Below, piece after piece: positions 10,777-20,814 of a stretch of 41,612 bases of DNA. The notes under the pieces are model-generated. The model ran no database searches. It saw only the letters and a program-made list of their open reading frames with translations, and had not been told where the DNA came from. Source of the DNA: Gnetum montanum (taxonomy: Eukaryota; Streptophyta; Gnetopsida; Gnetales; Gnetaceae); assembly GCA_015680685.1 (NCBI GenBank), contig MNCI01005012.1:13896-55507 (forward strand). Direction: 5' to 3'. Made by a program: the position numbers and the translations under genes. The first letter of the stretch is position 1; the number at the start of each line of letters is the position of its first letter.

Positions 10777-13700
10777 GAGATTAACCCTTGGTGAACTCGT
10801 CATTTTCACCGTAACAGCGCAAAGCCCACATTTGGAGTGCAGAGCAATTGTGCCAATAGAGAGCAAGGCGATTTTGACATAGCAACGAGGGAAGAGTCGG
10901 CAAGCAAGACGATGGCTCCCAAGAAAGAATGCAAACACTTGGTGCTCGCTAAGGTTGATGAAGTGAAGGAAACCCTAGGATGGGTGACACAAGAGCACGT
11001 CGCAGTGTGAGAGGAGACACCATTGACCCAGTAGGCTGCTATGCTTCTTCTATTTCCTTATGCTTTTGTTATTGTTTTTGTTTTTCTTGTTTTTGTTTTC
11101 TACAATTTAGTTTTAGCAATGTGTGTTTTCTGTCATTGCGTTGTCGTTGTTTTGGCCCTTACATCGCCGCTGTTGCCATTTCGGCCACGGCAGATGTATA
11201 GATGCTATGCTAAGGTTGCATGCAAGGTCACCTAGACCGCCATCGCTATGGCTGTCATTACCACAGAGGCTTGCACAATTTGAGCTACTTGGCATTCAAA
11301 TGGCGTATCGTAGGACCCTTAGGAGGGTTTGGCCATGTATGATGTGACAGTGTAACATGTGTTTTTTTAGGGCGTAATGTTAATCACTTTGTTAGGGCTA
11401 ATCGCTTTGTTGCTACGCTAAGCTAATTTTGCTATGCTATTGCCTTCATGTTTTTGCTATACTATGTGCATGAAGAGGATTGTGCTATGCTATTTGCTAA
11501 AATGCTAGTTTTGGTATGCTATGTGTGTATTGCACTTGGACATGATGCTAACATTTGCTATTGTGTTGTGCAGGGTAGCGTTAAGGCCAATTTTGATTGT
11601 CCTAGAAATTGTAGGGGTCCTGTGCTGCTTGAGTGAACCAGTGGCTAATGTTCCTCCGCCCATACATGTGTGGGGGAGCAAGCAGTTTGGTTCTGAGAGG
11701 GAGTGCAGGAGTTCCTACAATTTCTCCTCCAACACGTCAGTGTGATCATTTGGTCACACTTGGCGGAGGAAATAGCGGCCACCATAATAGAAACCTTGTT
11801 GCCTGGGGCAAACTAGGGCATTCTGAGATATTTGACAGATGGGGCAATCAGCAGGGAGCAGGAAGAAGGATCCAGTCAGCGCCTTAGAAATTTGATGCAT
11901 TTGGCTTGGATCTGGGATATGCTCGAGTATAATTGCTACGATCTCTACAACACATTGTTTATTGCGCATCACATGGGAACGTGCTTCCAAAACCCACCAA
12001 AAACTATTTACAGTGCTGGCAGGTGAGTTTTGTAACCATGTTTTGCTACGCTATGCAATGTTTGCTACGCTAGCCAAATGTTAACAGTGTGTTTTTGTTA
12101 CCAGGTTTTTTATCAACGAGTGATACAGATGTGTTGACCTTAGCAAAAATGGAGTTGCAGGAGTTTTCTTCTGCTAAGAATATACGCACAGGTGTGATAG
12201 GTCAATGCAGGGGTGAGTACAAAACCTATCCAACCCGGTATCGCAGACTCTACAACAAATGCAAGGAGTCTGGTTGGTTGGATGAGGGATGGGCACCCTT
12301 TAAACCGATCATCGTTGAAGATGTTTTGGTTAGTCTTCTGCCATTCCCGTTACCATTTAAGCCTGGTAAACTAAATAATAGTTACTGCATGTTTGAGTGT
12401 GATTATTGTTTTTTCTGCTATTGGTGCTTTTCCTAACCTATTTTTTTCTTTTTTATGTTTTTTGTGCTAACTATTTTTGTGCAAATTGCTATAGGGATGA
12501 AAAATTCCTAGGAAGTGATGGTGATAACCTCTGGGAACTAGGATGCTTGAAGATGAGAGCTAGCGTTGGATATGCAGCATGACCTCAGAATCCCTGCTCA
12601 AGCATCTTCAAGATGTTGGGCTCATGGATTTGTTCCTGGCCCCAAATCCAAGTGTCCCTGCCACTGAGCTGCTCACCCTAGCGACTCCTTTTCTGACAAG
12701 GCAGATCGCTTCTGCACACGTGTACATGGTGTGCAGGTGATCCTTGAAATAAATGACCAGCTATTCATGGACCTTTTCGGTGTCCCTGCTAATGGTCTCC
12801 TCATAGGGTCCAAGACCAAGAAAGAGGTGAACCATCAGAAGGAGGACATTGAGGAGTGGCTAGGGGTTGCAAAAGAGCGAAAGAGGATTCTCATGAAGAA
12901 GGTTAACCTGAAGGTCACCAAAGAGGTTTATCCCGTCTTCCGTGCTCGCACTTTCTCCTAGCTACTTTCCCAAGGAAAGATCCTTGGGATTGAGCAAGCT
13001 TGGGTGATGCGGGAGGTCATGGAAGAGGGGGCTTGCTACAACTGGGCTAGGTATCTGTGCAAAAGCTTGCAAATTGAAATTGTGGCACTTCATAAGAAGC
13101 AGGAGTCCTGTTTCAATGTGCACTACATCTTCTACAGAGCTTGTTTGTGGTGTTTCGCGGAGTTTTTGGTAGTCCACGAGAATGGGGTCTAGGTTATGCA
13201 AAATCGCAATTAGATTTCCAAACCGTGGATTTGCCAAATCCTTCGGACCACCTGAGCCCAAGATCCCCTAGAAGCTATTGGGGAGTCATTCTCTATGATG
13301 ACTAGGGATCAGGTGGCCTACAACTTTCATAGCCAAGACAGTGTAGGAGAGGTGCCCCCTGTTGCTGCTGGTAGCATATCGCAGGGGAAATGTCTCATCA
13401 CCGAGACAGTGGGCACTAAGTCATGGTGAAAGAGGCCTTCTTCAGTTGAGAGAATCCTTCGTATGGAAGAAGAGAAGGGGGAAACACTACGGTTTAAGCT
13501 ATGTAGGATGCAACTTCCCATCGGTAAATGTTTTTGCTTATGTTTATTTCCTCGCCTATTTTTTTAATGCCTGCTACACTAAGCAGCGTAGCACCTACTT
13601 TAAGCTAATGCAAATATGTTTTTTGCTACCAGAGGAAGAAGAGGAAGAGAAAGAAGGTGACAAAAAGGTGTCAGCCCCCAAGATGGGGTTGACAAATAAA

Positions 13701-14432
13701 GACGCGGAGGCCCTAATCTTAGAGGAAAGGGCCCCAGTCAAGAGGGAAGGAGCTCCTACCACTAAGGAAGGGGCTTTTGTTATCAAAGAAAATCATCCTG
13801 CTGACGAGGAGGACATTTTTGGAGATGAAGAGGAGTCTCCTATGGATGAAGAGAATGCTGGTGCCTCAAAAGGAAAGGTGCCAGCAAATAAAGAAGAAGC
13901 CCACATTGACCTAGAAGGAACTTCTGTTAGAGATCCCTTTGCCAAACGCAGTTCAGCATCGGGGGAGCAGACAAATGCTAAAGGTGCTGTTGTTGTTTTG
14001 AGTCAGAAAGGAGGGGAACTACAATTAGATGCTAGTGAATTTGACAACATATTCGATGACATGTCGATGGGCGATCCCCTTGTTATCACCCTTGAGGGTT
14101 TACTGGGTAGGGGCCCTTATACTATCATTTTTTTTACCCACAGCCTTATCACAGTTCACCTCAGTCATTGCTGATGCATTTAGTTGTATGACAGACACCA
14201 TTGTTAATGCTGCAGGACCTCCTTTGATTTGCTTGGAACCATGGGCTGAGACCCTCGACAAGCTTACATTCATGCAGGGGGTCATCAACGACATGATCGG
14301 CCGTCTCAAGCAGGTTGATCCTGAAGAGGGTAAGTAGCTATGCTAGGCGCTTTTGTGTTGCTACGCTAGAGTTCTTGAGTTTGCTAACCTTGCTATGCTA
14401 ATATGATTGATGTGCTCTTTGTGTGGTAACAG

Positions 14433-15253
14433 CCTCTCGACTTAAATGGGACCCGACACGGGCATTGAAAGTTGGCGCTGTGCCTACATTCCCGCCTGAA
14501 GTGGCCGAAGTGCCTCGTCGCATATAAGACGAGGCTAGCAAATGCACTTTGCACTTGGTGCACTCCTTGTGGGAGTGTAGGCGCGTTAATGAGGACTTGG
14601 GGAAATAGGTCTAGAAGGTTGAAAAATAGAAGGCTAAACTGAGCGCCGAAGTGGGAGACCTCAAATCGAGGAATGAATTCCTCATGGCCCGTGATACTAA
14701 TGACGGTAGTTGACGCACGACTGTGATAGATTATGCTAGATATTGGATAGTCATGCAACACAACAATAAAGCCATCTGAGAAATAATAGAACAGCAGATG
14801 CAAATGGACTTGTTGGCCTAGAAGAACCAAGACTGGAAAGATTACAACGCCAGAGTTTATGAATGGGGGCAGTCCTAGAAAAACCATAAACACATGTATA
14901 AACTATAACGTGCCACCTACCGCAAACTATACAGGAATGCTTTTGTGGAAGCGTTTACTTATAAAGCATTCATAAATGCTATTGGCACTTCGGAGGCCTA
15001 TAACAAGTTCATGGAGTAGGTATAGGTCACTGAATCTCTTGAACGGGAAGTGGATCTTCCCATAGGTGAGACTGCTACTGCCTCCTTTTCTCCGAGACTG
15101 CCGAGATGGATGGTTGTCGAAAAGGAGAAAGCTACTGCAGACGCTGAACCAAGCGATAGGCATTGGGAAAATATCATGGAGGAGGAGGTTTGGCACCACC
15201 TCAGGCTTGGTTTAGATCATATACCCTTCGAGACGGATGCAGGGCCATCTCGA
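14433..15253 (+). other. Conserved penultimate exon of the Element 1 antisense gene
   Basis: This exon opens with ASRLKWDPTRALKVGAV and closes with DAGPSR. It aligns from end to end with Element 2 at about 39978-39155: LKWDPT/TRWDPT, VPRRI-stop-DEASKC/MPRHIYEEIRKC, HSLWE/RSLWK, VGDLKSRNEFLMAR/VGDLKSRCDFLQAR, RTTVIDYARYW/RTTVVDHSRYW, NQDWKDY/SQDWRDY, YEWGQS-stop-KNHKHMYK/QEWGQKEKDHKHLYK, ATYRKLY/AYRKLY. About eight premature stops occur, several where Element 2 has a sense codon differing by one base. The middle has a heptad-like pattern suggesting a coiled coil. Confidence 0.85.
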
Positions 15254-15341
15254 GTTAGTCGCTTTATGCTGTGTTAATACTTATGCTCTATTGTAGCTTG
15301 CATGTGTTGCCCTAGTTGACTACTTCACTTTTACAATGCAG
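15254..15341 (+). other. Conserved phase-0 intron, Element 1 antisense gene
   Basis: An 88-nt intron GTTAGT...CAATGCAG between GGG CCA TCT CGA and GTT CCA GGT GAA GAT. Element 2 has an intron (39154-39076, minus, 79 nt) at the identical codon boundary and phase: CCG TCA CAG, intron, GTA CCG GCC GAG GAT. The sequences inside the two introns are not recognisably alike. Confidence 0.85.
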
Positions 15342-15482
15342 GTTCCAGGTGAAGATACAGGGACTGTAGAGGGCGGGAATGAAGGGGCAGCAGAGGACAC
15401 TACAGAGGAAGGTGATGCAGAAGGGAATGATGTAGGAGCAAATGATGTGGGCGAAGATGATGCGGGTGAAGAAAACCTATGA

Positions 15483-18400
15483 TAGCATGAGATTTTGAAA
15501 TTTTGAATTTTTTGTAGAATTTTTGCAAACATTATTTAAATGACAAAAGCTTTGAATGAAAAAGGAGAATTTCGGAAAAGAAATTGGTTCTACGCTAATC
15601 ATGACATCTACCGCACACCATAGCCTCATGGTAGCATAGTGTTTTAATCATGATAGCATAGTGTTTTTATGTTTTAGAGCTTGCTTGACCTAGGTGAGGG
15701 CACATAAGAGGTCTTGGCCACTTTTCGGTTTATTACCTTTCTCCTCTTCTATTCATCCTAGAAGACGAATTTCCCAAGCACGAACAATTTTGGGTCTGGA
15801 TTTAGACCCTTTTGGGCGAGGTGGCGAAGACTGTGCACGCGTAGCAACGTTATGTTTTGGCGACAAGGGTGTAGACACAGGGGGTGAGGGCGTAGGCTTG
15901 GAAGTACTTGGGATAGTACTCTCTCTTGATGTCTCACCTACGAAGCGCACTTCTCATTTTTAGGATGAGAAGGTTGTCCTGCTTTATGCAGGGCAAGGGC
16001 TATTGCATGGCTTGGCCCCCTGATAACGAATGGAGCTAGTGGTGTTACAATACAAGGCGGTGATGCATTTCTGCTAATAGGTGGTGCAAGGGTAGACGTC
16101 TAGGGAGGGACTCTCAAGATGAAAGGTTACTATGAACTTTGATTTACTGCTGGTGCTGCCGGTGCCCTACGTTGAGGCACAGAAACTACAAACGGCTGTT
16201 GGGGCGGTCTAGGATTACTATCAACGTTGATGGTGTTGATGATCTAACCAATGTTGTTGGCGTTGAGAGGGTTAGTATAGACGTGTAGGGATTGATTCTT
16301 AGGGTGTACTGGATCACTTTTGTCTAGCACCAGTTTCGCCTGATTGATCATCCTTTGGATGTCATCCTTCAGCGCCATGTAGTAATCTGTGTCGTGACTA
16401 CATTGTTGATGGTAGTCACAGAACTGCTCCATCTTGAAATCCTTAGGAACTGGGGGCTCGTTGAGCAAAGCCAATAAGGGGTTCCTGAGGAGTTCATAGT
16501 ACCGCTGATGCTTCTTGGCTCCCTCCTTCGACATCCGCTTATGTTGGATGTACCTTGTTGCCAATAGTTGCTTCAGGAGATCTGAAGGCTTGACAAGTAG
16601 TGGGGTATACTTCGAGCGATCTTTATGCTCAAAGTTTAGTTTGGGTGGTGCAAATTTCTCAGGTGCAGATGTAGAAGGTTGCGGTGTGTTGCCCTGTTTG
16701 GGCGCAGGGTTATTTGCAGGTGCGGATGATTTTTTTTTGTTCTTGTTACTGTTGTTGTTAGGTTTGGGTTTGGCTTCATTTGCCACAATGGCCACTATGG
16801 CTGTTGTAGCCTTACCCTTGTCCTTCTTCGTGAAGGTGTTCTTGTATGCAACGTAGGCTGGGTCTTTACTTGCCTTAGTTGCATCCTGTATGCTCTTAGT
16901 CTGGGCGAAAGCCTAACTGAAAGTGCAGGGAGCGAGATAATACAGCTTAGACTTAATAAAGTCGTTGACTGCACCCTTGAAGACGGCTAGCAAGTGGGCC
17001 TGCACGATGGGCTCGCGGATTTCATTAAGGGTCACGCTCTAGTGTTGGATGAACTTCTGGACTGGTTTTAGGGGGTCTTGTGTCACGCTCATCAATTGAT
17101 CCAACGTGACCTCTGGTCTCAAGTTGTACTTGAAACGCATCACGAACTAGGTCAGAAGCTCCTCTAGGGTTGATATGGAGGAGCATGGGAGTGCACGGTA
17201 CTAGTCCAGAGCATTTTCTATTAGAGATATGGCAAAGACACAGATGATCGTGTGTGACCATTGTTGTAGAAGAAGGGAACCAGACCTAAATGTAATAAGG
17301 TGTGCATGGGGATCCCCCTTCCCGTTGTACTTCATGAAATGCAGGAGTGACATCCCTGAGGGTAACGTTAGTGCAGGGACTGCTGGGTTGATGGGATCAT
17401 CCTGGTAGAAGTCCATGACTTGTACCGTGTCAGACCCGACAGCCTTGAGGCATTTTATTTTCTTAGTAAGGATCTGAATAAGCTAGAACGCTTGATCTAG
17501 ACCCTGGGATGATGCAGACGGTTGGGGAATTGCCGAGGCAGCTCCCATTTGTGGAGTGGCAGGGGCAGCAACATGACCCATTGGTGGTGTCGTTGGGGTG
17601 GCCCTTGTGAACTGTGCTACTAGCATTGTTCACCACTAGGCAGGTGGTGTTGTTGGAGCAGCAGCTGCAAGTTGTGCTAAGGGATGGGCCGCTTGCGCGG
17701 CTAGTGGAACAGACCATAGTCTCATACTAGGTTGTACCATTTGCGGGGCCTAGTAGGTTTGATGGCCAACGTAACGGGAAATCTACAAGGGTAGTGTAGC
17801 ATGAGGAGAAGTGAATGGGGTCCACCACGTGGATGAGCCTTGGCCTGCCGCTGATGGTGGGATAAGTGTAAATGCAGGAATAGAGGTGGAAGCTGCACAC
17901 GACTGCGAGGTAGGTATTGTGTAAATGTGTGGCAGAGTAGTTGTGATTGGCATATGTTGCGAAGCAAAAAAGGATTGGTGAAAGGTCACCCCCACTAGAG
18001 TTGAGACAAGGGCATGGGCGTGTTGATGCACCAATGGAATGACATGACTACATGTTACCGATGGAATCGTGATTTGCGATGGTGCAGAATTGATCACGAA
18101 GGGAGAAATGGTACGGAGCGGGTTTGTCCAGAAAGATGGGGTGGGAAGAATGGTGGCAAGGTTGGTTTAACCCCCTCTCCCCCCATTGGATTGGGAATCC
18201 AGTTCCTCCTATCCATCCTAGAAAGCCTCATCATGGTGAGACACTATGCCTTGCGACTCCCTAGGCCTAAGGACCTAGATTAGTTGATCTAGAAGCCATT
18301 GGTTCATTTGCGTCAATGGGATGGAAGCATCGGGAGTGGGAATAAATTCCTTCCCATTGTAGTAGGAAAACTCAAAGCTACATTTCTCTTCGAGTTCTTA

Positions 18401-18748
18401 TGCATCTAAGGGAAGGTTCGCCTGCACCTTTGCATAGAGAAAGTTGTATCGCTCGTGTTGTTGAGCTAAGCCCTCAGGTCCCCGGTTTTGGATCCTAAGG
18501 GATCGACGTGGCCCCAGCCCCTGGTTGAGTGGTTTTTCGGCACCTGTGATGCCTTGAACCATGAAGGGAACCTCAATGTTAGAGGTGTTAGCAATAGTGC
18601 TTGGGGAAGTGATTGTTGCAAAGCTAAATAGATGTGCAAACAAGAAAAACAAGGAGATCAGAAAGTGATCAAAGGCTTTATGTCTTGCCAGATTCCAAAG
18701 GAACCATCTGAGTGACCGATTTGTACAACACAATGCGTAAACAACCAC
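15483..18748 (-). pseudogene. Element 1 gag (decayed), protease region missing
   Basis: Gag forms the particle that packages element RNA. Minus-strand blocks in order: PRRSLRIQ...YNFLYAKVQANLPL, then after a stop ELEEKCSFEF...IPLTQ (matching Element 2 gag residues 45-125); a proline/threonine-rich linker; MDFYQDDPINPAVPALTLPS, HFMKYNGKGDPHAHLITF (retrotransposon gag core, 17416-17201); YNLRPEVTLDQLMSV; a basic linker; and CDYHQQCSHDTDYYMALKDD (about 16400), which replaces a classical zinc knuckle. A C-terminal tail with APFVIRGPS reaches about 15950. The true start is unclear because the ATG at 18748 reads into duplicated leader. The protease seen in Element 2 (DDGAATN, NLILGRSWL) has no counterpart before the antisense gene ends at 15482. 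Confidence 0.88.
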
Positions 18749-18975
18749 AAAAGGGTGTCATGTTTATGCTAGTGTGTGACAGGGTACAGAACACGTGCAA
18801 GACTTCTATAAAATGAGCGAGTTAAATGGTGACCAGAGCCTTTATGTCCTATAGGGTTCTAAAGGGACTGTTGAAGCGACCGATCTACACCACACGATCT
18901 GTAAATAACCACAAAAGGGTGTTAAGTTTACGCTAGTGCATGTCGGGGTGTAGAACGCTTACAGGACTACCGTGA
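18675..18975. repeat. Tandem duplication in the Element 1 leader, about 163-bp unit
   Basis: Unit 1 (18675-18837) and unit 2 (18838-18975) share CTTTATGTC, a GACCGAT...TACA block, AACCACAAAAGGGTGT, TGCTAGTG or CGCTAGTG, and a CAGGACTAC or CAAGACTTC end. Element 2 carries only one copy of the corresponding leader (about 34185-34310, reverse orientation relative to the window). It may overlap packaging or untranslated-leader functions. Confidence 0.8.
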
Positions 18976-18997
18976 AACACGGAAAAGGCACTAAAAA

Positions 18998-19020
18998 GGC
19001 CCTCCTTCTAGCGCTAGAAA
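18998..19020 (-). promoter_or_regulatory. Candidate primer binding site of Element 1
   Basis: Two bases inside the 5' LTR edge, the minus strand carries a 23-nt segment identical to one at 34133-34155 in Element 2. It contains the perfect 14-bp palindrome TTCTAGCGCTAGAA followed by GGAGGGCC. Position and conservation argue for the tRNA primer site. The part GCGCTAGAAGGAGGG resembles PBS sequences I associate with Tat-lineage elements, but I have not matched it to a specific tRNA, and the usual leading TGG reads TAG here. Confidence 0.7.
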
Positions 19021-19022
19021 AC

Positions 19023-20809
19023 TGTAGCAACCAAAAACGTCGACGGCTGGAAACACCAAGAGGTCGTCGGTCGAACAATCTTAACCCCAGATTCACGCGA
19101 GGGTGATGCTGGATAAAATGGAAATGGGGTGCCTTGAACAATCTGGTCAATCAGGCAAGGACTTAATCAGTGTCACTAAACCTTTTGCAAATGTGTAACT
19201 TGAAAAAATAATTTTTATATCTTAAAATATTGATTATTATATTGCAAGGAAATGAAAACGATGTAAAATGTAGTGATGAGAAAGAGAATGAGGTAAACTA
19301 AAGTTAAGAAATGCACCACTTCAAGATTACGACTTTATTTTGTCAAGGTGGATACAATTGGTTGCACGACACTGGGAAGCACAGAGATCCCAAGAGTAAC
19401 CAGGACGTTCAAAAGTAAGCCAACTGTATGGTTGAACGCAGTTTGAAGAGCTAATAGTGCACAATGCTACAAAAGCAATAGAAAAGAGCTAATAGAATGC
19501 CAAACGAGAACGCTAACAATTTTTTGCCAACTTGCGAGTTTTTGCCAACCGGTTTTTACCTTTTGAATTGCCAAATTGCCAACTTGCCAACCCTTTGAGC
19601 GTTGCTCAATGGGGTATTTATAGGGCTAGGAGCACGGTAAAAATGCAGTTTAGATGCCACGTACCCTGGACCCACAAGGTGTTGATGTGTCCATGTTGCA
19701 TGGAGTTGCAAAGGTGATTGATAGGCTTTCCACACTGTAATTACATTGTCAGAATATAGAGATGTGTGCCAACGATGTAAACATGTGAAGCACATTGATG
19801 TAGCGTAGCTGTCTGCTACGCTTTGGAGCATAGCATGTCGGCGTAGCATAGCAGCTTGCTACGCTATGCTACGCCCCACCACCTGCTACACTATATTACA
19901 TCATGGAGCGTAGCATTTTAGCATAGTGTAGCTACTTGCTACACTGTAATACACTATGTAGCGTAGCATAGCGTAGCCACTAGCTTGAAGAAGAAATCTG
20001 CGTTGGAGTTTATTGCATGTGCTGGAAACTTCTGAAGTGTTTTGATTGGTTTTGCATGTTTGTTACGCTATGCTATGCTACGTAGTGTAGCATAGTGTAG
20101 CAGCTGGCCTAAACTATGATTTGCATTGCAAAGGTCTATTTGAAGATCATGGTGACAATATGCAACCTTTACTCTTTGCGACGTGAAGCTTGCGAACTTG
20201 CTGATCATGCATTTTGAGATGCCTTTCATCTTTCATGCATCTTTGCTACGCTGTGCTACGCTATGCTACGCTGCGTAGCGTAGCAGCTGGCATAGCATGC
20301 TCTTTTGCTGCTTTTCCAGTGAAAGGAGCTTTGTTGAAAGACTTGGAAGTTGAGCGAAGCAACTGGTTTTGAAAGGTTGGAGGTGCTTGCTAAGTGCAGT
20401 TGAAATCACTAAGTAAGCTGGGCCTTTCTATCTTACTTTTGCTACGTTGTGCTACACTGCATAGCGTAGCACTTCATCCTGCAACTTTCTTCTGAGGCTT
20501 CCTATGCTACATAGTGTATGTAGCGTAGCGTAGCAAACTTCTTGACTAGAAAACTTGCCGAACTATTTTGCGCAGCCTGAGCACCACCGACAACCCCATG
20601 CATCGTTTCTGAGTAGACTGTCAGCTGGATGAACCACCTAGGTGGGTAGGCTGGAGAGTCCGTTGGGCCTGTCAATAATGGATGTAGAAAATTTGCCGAA
20701 CTAGATAGTCTAAACTCAAAGCATCCATTTCTTGTCGAAGTGACATGACGCTACCTAAATTCCAAGGACCTGATGAAGCAAGAATGCTTTGAAAATTTAG
20801 GGTGTTTCA
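19023..20809 (-). repeat. Element 1 5' LTR (right copy, 1787 bp)
   Basis: Begins TGTAGCAACCAAAAAC and ends TTTAGGGTGTTTCA. Relative to the left LTR it has about 470 extra bases (roughly 19885-20360). Much of that extra is more GCTACGC/GCGTAGC inverted words, seen at 19799-19990, 20060-20102 and 20244-20296, with another outside it at 20438-20540. It should hold the promoter for the genomic transcript running toward lower coordinates. Confidence 0.93.
19615..19622 (-). promoter_or_regulatory. TATA box of Element 1 5' LTR
   Basis: The minus strand reads CCTATAAATACCCC here, identical to the other LTR and to the Element 2 LTR. This would be the functional promoter for gag-pol RNA. Confidence 0.78.
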
Positions 20810-20814
20810 CTTTC
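20810..20814. repeat. Target-site duplication of Element 1 (right copy)
   Basis: CTTTC directly after the right LTR, matching 3570-3574. Confidence 0.9.

Larger units (their letters stand above)
10912..15482 (+). pseudogene. Antisense intron-containing gene of Element 1, function unknown
   Basis: Starts MAPKKECKHLVLAKVDEVKE and ends DVGEDDAGEENL-TGA. Clear GT-AG introns are 12023-12104, 13524-13632, 14330-14432 and 15254-15341; less certain ones are about 11031-11573 and 12329-12494. Coding parts include EFLQFLLQHVSVIIWSHLAE, LARGE-type aromatic segments such as NLMHLAWIWDMLEYNCYDLY, the stretch INDQLFMDLFGVPANGLLIG, an acidic lysine-glutamate repeat region (about 13633-13900), a coiled-coil-like segment around AEVGDLKSRNEFLMAR, and an acidic tail. 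The last two exons match the Element 2 antisense gene. Stops and at least three frameshifts (near 12104, 12735 and 14130) mark it as decayed. The FGVP..G block faintly resembles plant 'transposon protein' domains, but I cannot name the family. Its 3' end converges on gag. Confidence 0.8.
3575..20809 (-). mobile_element. Element 1: complete Tat-like Ty3 LTR retrotransposon, 17.2 kb, with antisense gene
   Basis: The element is bounded by two LTRs that start TGTAGC and end GTGTTTCA on the plus strand, flanked by CTTTC duplications. Minus-strand domains in order are gag (18748 to about 15700), RT (10118-8903), Ty3 RNase H (about 8830-8460), archaeal-type RNase H (about 8388-8005) and integrase (about 7720-6648). 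No protease is recognisable. A plus-strand, intron-containing gene occupies 10912-15482 between gag and RT. Dual RNase H and the gag CDYH...HDTDYY...ALKDDI motif place it in the plant Tat lineage (Tat/Ogre/Retand relatives). Many stops and frameshifts mean it is no longer autonomous. The LTRs differ at roughly one position in eight by hand count over the first 160 bases, so the insertion is old. Confidence 0.93.

Noticed and set aside
14105-14141. Possible 37-nt intron in the antisense gene (GTAGGG...CCCACAG)
   Set aside because: Too short for a plant intron. A one-base slip in the T-run explains the frame change better.
13362-14174. Single 270-residue continuous plus-strand open frame
   Set aside because: Its first part is in the wrong frame relative to the exon ending LCRMQLPI, and it reads through a clear intron (13524-13632). 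Only the segment from 13633 is used as antisense-gene exon.
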